Part shown: positions 36,401 through 49,300 of the stretch, piece after piece | Layout of the letters: each line of letters starts with the position of its first letter | Position numbering within the stretch: the first letter of the stretch is position 1 | Assembly: GCF_040954835.1 (NCBI RefSeq) | Contig: NC_090712.1 | Location: 9,822,784 to 9,886,783 of the forward strand | DNA length: 64,000 nucleotides | Direction of reading: 5' to 3' | Origin: Lepisosteus oculatus | Taxonomy: Eukaryota > Chordata > Actinopteri > Semionotiformes > Lepisosteidae | The notes under the pieces: generated by a model | The model's input: the letters and a program-made list of their open reading frames with translations, nothing else | What the model was told of the DNA's origin: nothing | The model's database searches: none | Made by a program: the position numbers and the translations under genes

Positions 36401-39400
36401 TCTGTTTTGTAAAATAATTAAATCAGTGGTTCTAGCGTAACAATTACTAAACAATTACTAAATACACTGTACAGAGGCATCAAAATGACATCCAAAGTGC
36501 GGAGTAAAACATACAGTACCTATAAATAATTTTGGAGTTGTTGCCAATGTCTGGGTCCTGAGCAGACACTGTTAAGACTTTGTCTCCCTCTTTTGCATTG
36601 GCCACAAGCACACTCCCAGTGTAGGATGATTTTGTGAATTCAGGAGCGTTGTCATTGATGTCTGTGACCTTGATTTTGATATCAGTGACATTCTGTTGGG
36701 GTGAGAAGAAAGTTTTATTAGTAAATAGTACTGACATGCCATTGGTAAGAAAATATGTGATTTTCACCCTTCTATCTACATTCTGCATTTCAGTGGTTTC
36801 CAACTCTTACTATCTGTGCACACACCTTCTTAGTATCAGTGTAGACCTGTTTAACTAGCACTTGTTATCTTTTCTTTGCATTTTTCCACTAAGTGATGTT
36901 TCTTGCTGTAAATTTAACATGAAACTCTTTACCTTTCTTTGTGGTATTCCATTATCAGAAGCCACAATTACCATCTCATACAAATCTTTAATCTCTCGAT
37001 CTAGGGGTGCCACAGCAACTAACGTCCCATCCTTTAACAATAACAAAAAAAATAAACAAACAAACAAAAATTTTAGAACATGTTTTTTTTGTTGCAACTG
37101 ATGCACTGTCAAACACACTAAGTTGAAACAAAAGCCTAAGTCTTTATTGAAAGCAAATATTCCAAAAACATTTTTACAAAAAACTTTTCAAAGTATAATA
37201 AACAAAACATGAAATAACCATGAGCACTACTTGCCTTCTGAAACTGAAACAACACGTTTGCATCTGCAGACAATACAGACAATGTAACATGTCCATTTTC
37301 ACCCTCATCAAAGTCGATTGCTCCAATCCGACAGATTTCCCCAGGTGCGTCTGGGCGGTAGTTTCCCTCCGCAATGTTGATGTTTTGGGGGAGGGTTATG
37401 AACTGGGGGTTATTGTCATTGACGTCCAGTACTGTGATGTTCAACACAGCACTAGAACTTAAGCCACCAGCATCTCTGTCCACTGCAACCACCTGTACAC
37501 ATGACATGAAGTTTAACACACAGCCCACTGTACTACTGATGCATACCTGCAAATTATTCAGTGTTAAACAGTTACTGAGTAGTCTTCAGCATTTTCTGTC
37601 AGCCTTACAAACTATTCAAGATTGCCGCAAACGACAATGCTGGAACTTGTTCAAAACTAACAGGACAAGATTATTTTTTATAAAATAAAGTTTATTATTA
37701 TTATTAATATTGATGATATTCTTCCTCCCAGGACTTGTAAAATTGCTGTTGTTATTGTTGTTATCCTGTAAAGCGCTTTGAGAAGCATACTGTCCAGCAT
37801 ATTGTATTTTATTGCACTTTGACAGATCGTCTTATAATCACTTGTTGTTAGAATATCCCCCAAGAGGATATTCCCCCCAAGAGGATATAGAGGATATCCC
37901 CCAAGAGGCACAAGAGGTAGAGGTTGTAGAATTTTGTAGAACCAAAAGGGGCATCATCACAGTTGTTGATAAAGCTGAGCACTTTAGATAAGCAATCTTC
38001 AGATAAGTTGAAAAACTAAAACGTATACAGTGCCTTGCGAAAGTATTCGGCCCCCTTGAACTTTTCAACCTTTTGCCACATTTAAGGCTTCAAACATAAA
38101 GATATAAATTTTTTATTTTATGTGAAGAATCACCAACAAGTGGGACACAATTGTGAAGTGGAACGAAATCTATTGGATTTTTGAAACTTTTTTAACTAAT
38201 AAAAAAATGAAAAGTGGGGCGTGCAAAATTATTCGGCCCCTTTACTTTCAGTGCAGCAAACTCACTCCAGAAGTTCAGCGAGGATCTCTGAATGATCCAA
38301 TGTTGTCCTAAATGACTGATGGTGATAAATAGAATCCACCTGTGTGTAATCAAGTCTCTGTATAAATGCACCTGCTCTGTGATAGTCTCAAGGTTCTGTT
38401 GAAAGCGCAGAGAGCATCATGAAGACCAAGGAACACACCAGGCAGGTCCGTAATACTGTTGTGGAGAAGTTTAAAGCCGGATTTGGATACAAAAAGATTT
38501 CCCAAGCTTCAAACATCCCAAGGAGCACTGTGCAAGCGATCATCTTGAAATGGAAGGAGTATCAGACCACTGCAAATCTACCAAGACCTGGCCGTCCCTC
38601 TAAACTTTCAGCTCAGACAAGGAGAAGACTGATCAGAGATGCAGCCAAGAGGCCCATGATCACTCTGGATGAACTGCAGAGAACTACAGCTGAGGTGGGA
38701 GAGTCTGTCCATAGGACAACAATCAGTCTTACACTGCACAAATCTGGCCTTTATGGAAGAGTGGCAAGAAGAAAGCCATTTCTCAAAGATATCCATAAAA
38801 AGTCTCGTCTAAAGTTTGCCACAAGCCACCTGGGAGACACCCCAAACATGTGGAAGAAGGTGCTCTGGTCAGATGAAACCAAAATCGAACTTTTTGGCCA
38901 CAATGCAAAACGATATGTTTGGCGTAAAAGCAACACAGCTCATCACCCTCAACACACCATCCCCACTGTCAAACATGGTGGTGGCAGCATCATGGTTTGG
39001 GCCTGCTTTTCTTCAGCAGGGACAGGGAAGATGGTTAAAATTGAGGGGAAGATGGATGCAGCCAAATACAGGACCATTCTGGATGAAAACCTGTTGGAGT
39101 CTGCAAAAGACCTGAAATTGGGACGGAGATTTATCTTCCAACAAGACAATGATCCCAAACATACAGCAAAATCTACAAAGGAATGGTTCACAAATAAACG
39201 TATCCAGGTGTTTGAATGGCCAAGTGAAAGTCCAGACCTGAATCCAATCGAGAATCTGTGGAAAGAGCTGAAAACTGCTGTTCACAAACGCTCTCCATCC
39301 AACCTCACTGAGCTCGAGCTGTTTTGCAAGGAAGAATGGGCAAGAATTTCAGTCTCTTGATGTGCAAAACTGATAGAGACATACCCCAAGCGACTTGCAG

Positions 39401-42400
39401 CTGTAATTGCAGCAAAAGGTGGCTCTACAAAGTATTAACGCAAGGGGGCCGAATAATTTTGCACGCCCCACTTTTCATTTTTTTATTAGTTAAAAAAGTT
39501 TCAAAAATCCAATAGATTTCGTTCCACTTCACAATTGTGTCCCACTTGTTGGTGATTCTTCACATAAAATAAAAAATTTATATCTTTATGTTTGAAGCCT
39601 GAAATGTGGCAAAAGGTTGAAAAGTTCAAGGGGGCCGAATACTTTCGCAAGGCACTGTATATGATAATAAAATGTATGTTGGAACCACCACAGATAACTG
39701 CAGCATGGAAATAGAAGCTAATTGTAGTGGCAAACATATAATGAGAACTAAAACTGAGCTGATGTCTGCATCTTACCATTAGAATATAATTGCTCTTTTC
39801 TTCTCTGTCCAAGGAGGCATCACTGTTCAATGACAAAGTGCCCTGGTTGTTCATATTAAACGTACTGCTGTTTAGAATGAAGTGTCCTTTTGAAAACCCA
39901 TCCTGTACAAGAAAGCAAAATAAAGATCAACGTTCATTTAGAGACTATTCTCATGTTTTAAAAATTAAGTTTATGAATGAATGCATTCATTAGTTTCAAA
40001 TGCTGAACTATCTCTGAGTACAATAACTCCAGAAAGCTGTATGAGGTTTACAACAGCCAAGCAACGTCAACAGCACTGGTGCACAGTTCTAGGGTCTTGC
40101 TCATTTTTATGCAGATTTGGTTGCTTCATTTTGGTTTAAAATGATGTACAATTTCAGAAAAATAGCGATGATGCCTAACCAAACTTGAGATCAATTAAAA
40201 GAGATTTATTAAAATATATTGCTTGGTGTCCTTTAAAAAGTGCAAGCAGATGGAATTAATTGTCTTTGATATAAACTGACATTGTATGTACAGACAGGCT
40301 TTCATTATACTTAAAATAATTCAGATGCAAAATTATCCAGCTTCCCTGCAGTTACAACCACACTTGAAAGTAAACCAAAAGGTAGTCTGACTCCTTTGTT
40401 TAACAACAGCAAAGGCAAGGAGACTTTCAAAGCTTTTCCGACCAGACCAGGATTCGTATTTTATTTGCTTTAAGCAGTAACATAAGCATAAATATGGCAA
40501 TCAGGACATGGAAAAAATAATGTTAATTTGAGCATGGTTTGGATTTCTCTTTTGGAGAGAGGAAAAGTGGACATATTTTGCCCAAGAGCAAAATGCTTTT
40601 GATAGTTGTCCTGTAAATAAAGACTTCATATTATCTGTACCAGGTCTTTTTATGATACTTGAACTTGGATACAGGAGGGGTAATTTGTCAGGGAAAGACA
40701 GGACTCGTATTGTTGTCAGTAGTGATAAGCACAAAGATAAAGTATTGCTCCTTACCTCATCTTTATCTGTAACACTGACTGTAAAAACAGCAGCCCCACT
40801 TGGTATGGTTTCATAGACAGAGATGTGATATTCATCCTCATCAAACTGAGGTGGATTGTCATTCACATCAAGCACTCGGATTAGCACAGAACATGTGCTC
40901 TGAAGGCTGGGTGATCCCCCATCTTTGGCTTCCACTGTCAGGATGTACTGCCTCACAATCTCAAAATTCAGGGGTGAGCTGAGGCTCAGTGCCCCGGAAA
41001 CACGGTCCAGAGTGAAGACTAAAGGATCACTGGGTGTCTGCCCAACAATTCTGTACTCCACTACAGAGTTAGGACCCTCATCCAAGTCCACTGCTGTGAC
41101 ATTGAGCACTGCATTCCCCACACTCATGTCTTCGGGTATTTCTACCTCATATCTGGCAAGGCTGAACACTGGATAGTTGTCATTGACATCTACAACATTG
41201 ACCCCGAAGGCAACTGTGCTGGACTTGGAGGGCTGGCCCTGGTCTCTTGCAATTGCTATCAAGTTGTACTTTGCCTTCACTTCTCTGTCCAGTTCTTTCA
41301 CCAAAGTTATCTGTCCAGTCCTGGGATCTATGTCAAAATTCCCTTCACTGCCTTGTAAGGCAAAACTGATTTCAGCGTTGAAGCCATCGTCCACATCCAT
41401 GGCCACCATGTTAGCAACTACAGTACCATTTTCTGCTGCTTCTGGGAGAGCGACATCAGGGTAGTTCCCTGCGAAGACAGGGCTGTTGTCATTGATGTCA
41501 ACAACCTTCACAATGACATTGCCCAGGTCCTCAGACATGCCGTCTGAAATGGAGATGCTTATAGAGTGGTTTCTGTGACTTTCATAGTCCAGCTTGACTT
41601 TGGTTGAAATGACGCCATTCTTGTCAATTTCAAATTTATCTGTTTCGGTCAGGATCCTGAGAGTTGCTGGTACAACAGGGTTCAAGGACATAAAGTCAAC
41701 CTGGAAAGTAAAAAAAAATATATTTAAAATATATTTTAAAATAAAAAAGAAAATAAAACTCTGAGAATAAAACTCAATCTACTGTTGTAGTTTAGATGAA
41801 CCAACACCAAAACAGAACCCAGCATAGTAATTCAGCATCATGTCAGCTGAATTGTAGATTGTCTAATAGGGAGGAAGGGCTGTCCATTATTGCCAAATGT
41901 CTGTTTTCTGCCCCCAAACACTATTTTATGAGAAAAATATACTTTTACCTTTTTGTTCATAAGTACAAAAGATCTTTATTTCAAAGTGTCATAATAAAGT
42001 ATAAAATTAGCTAAATCATCCAAAACAAAAACACCCATTGCAAGCAATTGACCTATTACATTGGTCATATATTAATATATATGGCCAAATATATTTGTAT
42101 ATATATTTGTGAAAGGTGTGGTATATCTGATCTTATAGAGGCCCCATTTAGCACTTCTCTTAAATCCAAATATGAGGGTTTACTGTAATGTACCAAACAA
42201 AGAGTAACAGGTTTCAAAGAACTGCCCAACTTACCAAATAATGTTGTTGAAATACTATAAAGAAGCTATAATGTACTGAATTGAATTGAAGCATTCTTTC
42301 TAACTCTGTCACAGCTAAAATATGTCATTAACTCACTTCTGCTGCAATGTTCACTTGTCAGCCTGGGATTTAGTATCATTCTGACAGCTCATGTGTCAAA

Positions 42401-43331
42401 TATATCACTTGTTAATACCTTATAAAAACAACACAATTTAAAAATCTGAAGTTTTTGCAACGTGGCAATGATGATGTTATATCTGAAAGGCATCCTTCTA
42501 TCAATGTGATAATTTTGCTGAAACATTTTATGAAACAAAACAACAGCCTTCTAGTTTCTGCAATGTTTAGATGCTAGCCCACAATTATGTGACATGATCA
42601 TGTCTTTCAGGGGCCCAAAATCCAACACATGCTCTTTCATCCTAAAGACAGATTTAGTTTAGATGTACAGTATTTGGTTTTCCAGTGCTGGACTATTCTC
42701 CTTCTCTCTGAAAAAGGAAAGTGTAAGATGCTCATGTGTTTTTACCTTCACTATTTGTACAGGGGCGTCTTGTTCTTCCAGTACGGTCCCCTCATAGGTG
42801 GGCTTCAAAAACTGTGGGTTGGAGTCACCAGGGGCACAAATATCCACAGCAACAGAGGAGGCCCTAGGCACCTCTCCTCCTGGAACAAAAAAAATCTTTA
42901 AGCCCTTCCAGGCAAAGCAGGGGCAGATTTCAGTGTGCCTGGAGCCAGCTTACCATCTGTGGCTCTCACGTGCAGCAGGAAATGAGACACACGGTTTTCC
43001 TCTAACACAATCTCCTTGAGTAATGTGATGACTCCCGTGTCTGGATCAATGTGAAAGTATGTGTCCTGGTTTCCAGCATCTATTTTGTACTTCACTTGGC
43101 CATTTGCACCCTGGTCTGGGTCTACAGCTTCCACCTAAGCAAGCAAACAGGTTGTAGAAGTAATAGGTGTTACACAATAAGGAGCTCATATTGGCAGTGT
43201 CATTCTGTTTATTTCTGTTTGGGAATTTCTCAAACTTGTTTACTTCCTACTTTGCTGCAGTAACTTAAGAAAGTTATTTTTCGAAATTGTCGGAGTAAAA
43301 GGTCTGCTCAATGCTCTGTAAACGGCTGTAA

Positions 43332-43381
<50 letters not shown>

Positions 43382-46300
43382 GTTCAGGTGGGTAGCTGCG
43401 TCAGCATACGTAGACTGCAAAGGAACAAGTAATAGATTTATTCCATACTTTCTTCTCTTTTCAGCATGGAATAAACCTATTACTTTTTCCTTTGCATAAT
43501 AATAAGCCTATTCCTATCCATCAAAGCTTACTTAAATGAAAATGAAATGCCAAGCATCTTTTCATTGTCCTGTTGTGTATCGGAATTACTTCAAAATATA
43601 TCTGCATGGTTTTATGAAGTGTAACCTGCACTCCAATGCCCTGAAGGGATTAAATTCTGTACATGTACCTCACCCAGCACTCCATTGCTGGCAAGCAGAA
43701 GCAAGCCTTTTTCACACAGTTCCACAGTCTGCATTTACCTTGACAACAGTCATGCCGACAGTCTGGTTCTTGAAAACCTTCCCTACATACTCAGAGCTAT
43801 CAAAGCTGGGGCTGTTGTCATTTTCATCCAGCAGGTGTACAAGTACATTCACCGTTTGTTCTCGCTGGGGAGGGCTGTCTTCTTTTGCTACAATCTTGAT
43901 GGAGGAGAAGGCAAAGTTACAGGAGAGTCTCTCTAGAACAAAGAGCTAAATTAATATTAACACAAAAAACATAAAGCAAGAAATCTCTGTCTCGGTCTCC
44001 AACTTTCACTGCATTGAAATTGTGCTAATAGATACTCGCAATTCTTTTTATTAGGTTTTCTAATATTTCTCAATATTTCAAAATACCTACTGACTTAATA
44101 TTATAGTTTGAAATACAAAAAACTTTCAGCTGTCCATTGATATAACTTTTTTAAACTCTTTGAAACACTTACCTGGAGAAAAAAGCTTGTTCTTTTTTCT
44201 CTGTCAAGAGCAATAGAATTCTTCACTGTAATGACTCCGTCAGCGCTGATCTCGAATGGTGAATCTTCTGGAGTGATTCTCAATACTCCCCTAAAACCTC
44301 CCTAAATAATAAAAATCAGTTAACAAAATGCATTTCCTGGCCAAGCACAGAGTGAGTAAATAATGCAAAACATGGAAATAAATTCACTGAATAAGAAAAG
44401 GAATATATTAATAAGACATTATTTTGTCTTTTTTTTAGGAGCCTATGAATGTACGGTCTAGTTTTTTTTCACAATGTTTGCTCTCTTGACATATATTGAG
44501 GTGGCAGGAGAAGATTTCTGGGCTGCTTGTTTTAATGGCCATTTTTTTTTGGCCAGCGGCCATATCACCCTGCAACACACAACTAGCCTGGTCAGTACCT
44601 GGATGGGAGACCTCCTGGGGAAAACTAAGGTTGCTACTGGATGAGGTGTTAGTGAGGCCAGTAGGGGGTGCTCACCCTGCAGTCTGCGTGGGTCTTAATG
44701 CCCCAGTATAGTGATGGGGGCACTATACTGTAAAAAGGTGCCATCCTGATATGTAAAACCGAGGTCCTGACTCTCTGTGGTCATTAAAAATCCCAGGGTG
44801 TTTCTCAAAACGAGTAGGGGTGTTACCGCAGTGCCCTGGTCAAATTTCCCATTGGCCTTTACCAATCATGGCCTCCTAATAATCCCCATCTCTGAACTGG
44901 CAACTGATAGCTGGTGTGTTTGTGAGCGTACTGGTGCACTACGGCTGTAACGTCATCCAGATGGGAGTCATCCAGATGGGAGTCCTCATTACCTGTAAAG
45001 TGCTTTGAGTGGAATGTCCAGAAAAGCGCTATATAAGTATAAGGAATGTCTGTGTGTGTGGACTGTGCTGCTTAATTCTAACACTGCCATTCATTGTAAT
45101 TCGTGGATGTGCTGTGATGTGTTAAGGCTCTCAGAATGGCAGGGGTGATGGCACAAACAGCACATCACGTTAATCATTCTGATTAAGAATAGTAAGCTTT
45201 GGCAGGCAGCTTTTTATCAATAAACTTTTTTTATGTGAAGGATAATTTTTGATAATTTTTTTCTTACTACTAGCACTGGTCTAAATGAAGAACAATGGAT
45301 TATAAAGAGAAATGTATAGACTGCTGGTCTAATTCTCCCTACTAACCTAAATGTGGTTTAAACAGAGAGGCCCCAGGCACATATGAAAAGATTCACCCAA
45401 TTCTATAATAAAGAAAACAACAGTATCTGGAACCACATTAAGAGAATGACTTTTGAAATAAAATGTAAAAAAATCAAATCCTACTTCATCGCGGTCTGTT
45501 ACTTTCACTTGAAGGATAACTGTGCCATTTGGAGAGTTTTCTGTAATGTTGACAGTGTAAGAATCTTTGTCAAATTCTGGTGGGTTATCATTCACATCTT
45601 CTATTTTAACAAACACAGTAGCATCTGCTGTCTTCAGACTGTCATCTCGCTGCGATGCCTTAGGCAAAAAGACAAAAGAGAAATCTCAGGCATACATACA
45701 TAAAATGCTGCACTCCAGTTACAGTGCCTGACATGTACGTCAATCTGATGAATAAATTGGGAGGAAACTAGTGCTGGTTTTACTGATCAAGATACTCTTG
45801 AAAGAGTGAGACAAGATGGTAAAAAATACATTTAATTGGAATAGAACACCAGAACCCTGACCATGACAAGCAGGCTGAAAATGTATAGATGAAACAGTGC
45901 TTCTGTGAATATGGCAAAATATCAGTTTAATGTTGTTACAGTATATGTAAATGTAATATGCATTTATTTATAGAATTCAGATGGGAGCAAAAAGCTACTG
46001 TTTATGATTAACTAAAAGACTTCAATCAGAATTTTCTTGTATTTACACTGGATTTTTCTATTTTGGACAAAGAAACTAATCTGAACTAAACATGAACTTC
46101 AGTGAAATTCCACTGCTAGATATTATAATATTGTATCATAATACACCGGATCTATCAGAAATCCTGGGATTTGCAACAAATCCTTGTTCTGTAAGCCCTA
46201 ATGTATTTATAGAAAAGAATATTGTTAATCATCTTCTTTCAGATGTCAGTTCTTCAAAAAAAAAACTTTATTATTTCCTTCGTAGCCTTAAATTTGAAAT

Positions 46301-49300
46301 AAACAGACTGCATACCTTAATATTGATTTCTATAGTCTCAATGAGCTCTCTGTCCAGTGCTGTGAGCACAGATACAATTCCATTGTCCTCATTGATGTTG
46401 AAGGAGGAAGTGTATTCCTGGGGAGTCACTGGGAAATAGAGACAGTTATGCAATGTTAACAGGTTTTCACATATAGCTGTAAATGTCAAGAATAAACTGT
46501 CACACTGTTTGTATTTTGCCCTCAGAAATGTATTTTTATACATCTATGGAGATAGCTTTCCTTTTTTGAGATGCTTAAGCAGTAATTTACTATTTATGCA
46601 TTAGTGCACGATAAGATGTGTTTATTGTATTTATTATAATGCATTAATACATCATAGAAAGTGTTATAATTAGTTATCATCTTATCAGATTTATTTGTGA
46701 AAGATCAGTATTGTAACTACTTTCATTCGTTCTACACACTGGAAAACTACATGTTAACCAAACCTGGTAAATCCTACTCTTGTTACTGATGACTCCACAC
46801 ATTTGCTCAGCAGGTACAACTACATATTGATTTTTGCTTTATAATAATATAACATAACATCACTTTATTAACCCTTTACAATTTCTTGCATTAGGAATTA
46901 TCTTTTCGCATACCCCAGCTTGCTCTCCATGAGACACACAGACAGGGAGAGAAGCTTGGGGTCAGAGTGCAGGGTCAGCCATTGTACAGCGCCCCTGGAG
47001 CAGTTGGGGTTAAGGGCCTTGCTCAGGAGCCCAACATAGTAGGATTCCTCTGCCAGCCGCAGGATACGAACTGGCAACCTCCCAGCCACAGGCGCAGATC
47101 CTGAGCCACAGAGCCACCGCTCCGCCCCATGATGGCCCCTGATGTTAAAACACTTGGTATTTATGAGGTGCTTTACCCCGGTTGCTCTAACTGAGGACCA
47201 GCATTGATGGGGGTGAGGCCTGTGATGGACCGGAGTCACATCCAGGGGAGTCAAGTGCTCTCTGGTCTGCTAAACGCTACAGAAACCAGGATTAGCTCTT
47301 GCCCAGTGAGCTGCTGTGGCTCTAGCACGGACGTAACCTTTTTTACAGGTCATATCTCAAGCAAAAAAAAAACTGTTAAAAGTGTTGGGAAGCACCTGTA
47401 TTGATGCTGTAGCTAACAGGTGTGTTTAACCCCAAATCTCCGTCTTTGGCTTCAATGGCTGCTGGGTGGACAGTGCTGAGCTCACCCGTCTTTGAAAGAG
47501 AAGAAAAAAAACACATAAGCAGGCAATTTAAAAAATATTATAGTTAGGGTGCGCAAAAGGGTTGGGAGTGGAAAGGAATAAAGAATCAGGAAGAACACAC
47601 AGGACCTGAAAATCAGCATACTGTATAAGGAATGGCACAGCATATGAAACAACTCCGGAGATGCATGAACTTCTCTCTGAGTGCTTCATATCACTCATAA
47701 CCAGGTTCCTTCAAATGTGCCAAAGGCACCAAAGGAAAAGGAAAGCATGTTGAAAGGGTGAGGCTGGGCTATGTCTCTGTACTTCAGTCTGAGCTTCAAG
47801 GACAATGAGACGCCTCTGTACCAAAAGAGCTAACTCTCTTGGCAAGGCTGCAGTCTGTGGTTTGAGCCCCATCCATTATGTTCATCTCCTGTCAAAGCTC
47901 TTCCTTGACCTGCACATCCTGGCCTGGTTGGAACTGACAAAGATCCAGTGTATGTGGGAGACTATGGGCACACATGTGTACTGGACCTCTTCCAAGTCAA
48001 ACATGGGGGTGTTGAGCATCACGGCCCTCAGTGACAGTGGATAAATTAATCTTCGCAGGAGCGAAATTAGAACAGACACAGCAGCTCACATTCACCGCAA
48101 GTCCATTTAGAATGAACTTCAGTTGCGTACAATTGATACCCATCCTTACTAACCAAAGCATTACTTAGGAGAGGGGCAGCCATTTGATATGGTATCTAAC
48201 CCAGAAGATTTCATTCATTCATGTCTTTTTTTTAACCAGCAACCAGCAGCATGTACAGGATGCAGAAGCAAACTCACCTTGTGTTCAGGAATGGTGGCAC
48301 TATACAAGCTGTGACTGAAATAAGGGCTCATGTTGTCATAGTCTGTCACTGTAATGGCTACATTTGTTTGGCTGGATTCATTTTTTGGATCCTACAAAAA
48401 AGAATATTTCCAAAATTATAATGTTAACCCAAATCCACCACACACCCCAACCCCCTCAATGATTACTTTTAAGCTTAATCACTCAACAAAATTGATTATG
48501 ATTATGTAAACCTTTGATTTTGAAATGTAATCATTTGAAAATGATTAAATCATTTTAATTTGTTTAAGTAATATGTAAACTAAGCACAGCTCAGACTAAT
48601 CAATTTAATTCTCTTCTTTTTGAAATGATTATGTTTTATATCTACATATAACATTCTGTGCTACCCTGCCCTGTGTTTCCACGCATGGCTACACTGCTTA
48701 GTAGTTTCTCAAAATGTTGTTTATTTTGCCAGCATGAAATGAACACAGCACATATGCTACGGAGAGGACAGACTCACAGTCCCGTACCTGTGCTTTCACA
48801 TTGAAGCTGTAAGAACTGGCTCTGTTATAGTTGAGTGGGCTCTTCAACAAGATGGCTCCATCCCGAGCTTGCACTTCAAATTCACTTGGAGCTGGAGGCT
48901 TCAGAAGAAAGAAAATGCCCTCAGAATAAATCAGTTAAGACTCTACTTGACTCACCTGGTGAGAAGGAGAAAGGTTTTATTTCTTACCACAATTGAATAG
49001 GTTATGCGATTGTTTTCTGGGCTGGTATCGCGATCTTCAGCCATCACTTTAATTATTGAAACACCCACTTGATGAGCCTAAAGTCACACAAGCCAAGACA
49101 ATGACATTAAAGGATTAATTATAAACAGGCATGCAGAATAATATTGCTCAAATCATTTTTTGACGATAAGAGTATACACCTCAAGTTAAAATACACAATT
49201 CCGTTTTTTTTTTCAAGGAGGTCATCAGAAATGTTTAAAATTTAAATTTATATTTATATTAAATTTATATTTCAATGACTGATGACGTTTTTCCACAGAA

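Larger units (their letters stand above)
38028..39657 (+). mobile_element. Tc1-like DNA transposon, near-complete, 1630 bp, TA target duplication
   Basis: Begins CAGTGCCTTGCGAAAGTATT and ends with its inverse, flanked by TA at 38026-38027 and 39658-39659, the hallmark target of Tc1/mariner elements. Long terminal inverted repeats (38028-38240 and 39445-39657, 213 bp) differ at one base (CATTTAAGG against CATTTCAGG). Encloses one transposase ORF in the same orientation. Lies in the cadherin intron 37493-39776, antisense to the host gene. The near-identity of the repeats implies a recent insertion. Confidence 0.95.
22956..39902 (-). other. Cadherin gene exons 17-43 (C-terminal part)
   Basis: Exons in gene order: 39777-39902, 37235-37492, 36933-37031, 36520-36692, 35986-36134, 35202-35509, 34546-34815, 34120-34257, 33710-33926, 32937-33095, 32367-32518, 31460-31628, 31156-31364, 30572-30754, 29802-30021, 28626-28756, 28296-28439, 26866-27110, 26558-26667, 26349-26471, 25901-26025, 25292-25489, 24810-24904, 24528-24680, 23887-24081 (TM), 23175-23276, 22956-22980 (to the stop; the exon itself runs from 22944). 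Linkers: [90 protein letters not shown]. Donors at 37235 and 24528 are GC (AAG|GCAAGT). Confidence 0.82.

Noticed and set aside
38939..39285. Minus-strand ORFs across the Tc1 element
   Set aside because: Shadows of the transposase frame on the opposite strand.
40501..40755. Extension of the long cadherin ORF past the 945-bp exon
   Set aside because: Cadherin similarity stops exactly at a GT donor (TCTTTATC side, CTTAC at 40751-40755), and the next exon continues in phase; the rest is intron read-through.
46898..47254. 118-codon minus-strand ORF
   Set aside because: Falls in a tRNA-derived SINE and its neighbour repeat; no protein family recognised.
47810..47900. Possible tRNA gene suggested by a B-box-like GGTTTGAGCCCC
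   Set aside because: No acceptor stem or anticodon arm can be drawn around it.
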